The translations under genes were made by a program, and so were the position numbers. From Eubacteriales bacterium (lineage in GTDB: Bacteria; Bacillota_A; Clostridia; Christensenellales; Aristaeellaceae), in assembly GCA_028692205.1 (NCBI GenBank), contig JAQUXV010000212.1, forward strand, positions 1-5,360: DNA of 5,360 nucleotides, given 5' to 3'. Shown one piece after another: positions 4,876 through 5,360 of this stretch. Each line of letters starts with the position of its first letter. Within the stretch, counting starts at the first letter, position 1. Below the pieces are notes generated by a model. The model worked only from the letters and a program-made list of their open reading frames with translations. It did not search any database and had not been told where the DNA came from.

Positions 4876-5360
4876 ATGCCCGATATTCACGGGAATACCG
4901 ATGGAATCCGCAATAGTACACTGGCGGAACTGAAAGCCCTTTACGACTTTACCGTTCCCGCCGATCAGTTTATGCCGCAGGAGCTGCTTTCGCAGCTCTG
5001 CGGCTATTCTGCGTCTTTGAACCGGGAAATCGCCGTCTATCTGACGCGTTACGGCGAGGTGGCGGATATTCTGATCGGCTGGGCCGACCGTATCGATTTG
5101 CCGGATCTTCGCCTTCGCCGCAGTGAGCGGCGGCTTTCGATGGTGCGCTGTGTACACACGCATCCGTGCAGCAGCGGCGAACTGAGCGATGTCGATTTAA
5201 GCGCTCTGCGCACCCTCCGTTTGGATGCCATTTGCGCTGTCGGCGTGAACGACGAGGGTCGCCCCACCACTGCCGAATGCGCTTTTCTTGCCCCCGATGC
5301 CACCGCGGAGCGCAGCGGGCTGGTAAACGCGCGCCGTTTGCCGGATGAAGAATGGCTGCG
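4876..5360 (+). CDS. hflX: GTPase HflX, long form, N-terminal extension only (cut by right edge)
   Basis: From the ATG at 4876 the frame stays open to the edge, giving 161 complete codons. AAAGGA (4862-4867), 8 bases upstream, supports the start. The sequence LKALYDFTVPADQ (19-31), LNREIAVYLTRYGEVADILIG (48-68), LPDLRLRR (75-82), VRCVHTHP (90-97), LSDVDLSALRTLRLDAICAVGV (103-124) and DEGRP resembles the extra N-terminal domain found before the GTPase in long HflX proteins of Clostridia and some other bacteria. HflX binds ribosomes and splits stalled or heat-damaged ones using GTP. The GTP-binding motifs would lie beyond the window, so the call rests on this domain alone. His94, His96, Ser104 and Asp107 fit the spacing of a JAMM metalloprotease motif. 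It lies 31 bases after iscU without a visible terminator and may be read from the isc promoter. If the downstream part proves not to be a GTPase, this would be a free JAB-like protein. Confidence 0.8.
   Translation, partial: MPDIHGNTDGIRNSTLAELKALYDFTVPADQFMPQELLSQLCGYSASLNREIAVYLTRYGEVADILIGWADRIDLPDLRLRRSERRLSMVRCVHTHPCSSGELSDVDLSALRTLRLDAICAVGVNDEGRPTTAECAFLAPDATAERSGLVNARRLPDEEWL

Noticed and set aside
1..5360. CRISPR array, insertion sequence, tRNA, rRNA, toxin-antitoxin or defence system
   Set aside because: No repeated units, terminal inverted repeats with transposase, tRNA-like cloverleaf or recognisable defence protein was seen on either strand; the window is ordinary core-genome content.

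Overview
The window looks like chromosomal housekeeping DNA of a Gram-positive anaerobe, most likely a fairly GC-rich member of the Clostridia (Bacillota). The evidence is gene content and order: an NFACT-type RqcH, an rph-rdgB-ysnB block in the same order as in Bacillus subtilis, an Rrf2 regulator followed by iscS and iscU, and a long-form HflX. Strong AGGAGG-type ribosome sites and sigma-A-like promoters agree with this. The assignment below class level is open.

Layout. Positions 3-530 (minus strand) hold the first 176 codons of rqcH, which runs off the left edge. A divergent promoter region (about 531-670) separates it from a plus-strand operon: a fused RNase PH / ITP-XTP pyrophosphatase gene (671-1984), overlapped by 4 bases by a small MJ0936/YfcE-type phosphodiesterase (1981-2487). 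Then comes a 287-base intergenic region with foldable sequence that could be a structured RNA (2487-2613), a clear intrinsic terminator (2629-2660), an AT-rich stretch, a strong promoter (2699-2727) and a palindromic site resembling an IscR type 1 operator (2739-2757). Next is the iron-sulfur operon: iscR (2775-3200), iscS (3203-4390) and iscU (4470-4844). After iscU, 31 bases on, starts a gene read as the N-terminal part of HflX (4876 to the right edge).

How the genes work together. RqcH (rescue of stalled 50S subunits), RNase PH (tRNA 3'-end trimming) and HflX (splitting of stalled ribosomes) all concern RNA and translation quality. RdgB cleans the nucleotide pool. IscR, IscS and IscU form a minimal Isc unit: the regulator probably senses cluster status and represses its own operon, IscS mobilises sulfur from cysteine, and IscU is the scaffold. 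No hscA, hscB, fdx or mnmA is seen in the window.

I found no mobile element, CRISPR array, toxin-antitoxin or defence system, and no wholly new system. The most interesting points are the Rph-RdgB fusion with a possible internal start, the IscR-like operator, the possible ncRNA upstream of iscR, and a metalloprotease-like (JAMM) motif in the N-terminal domain of HflX.
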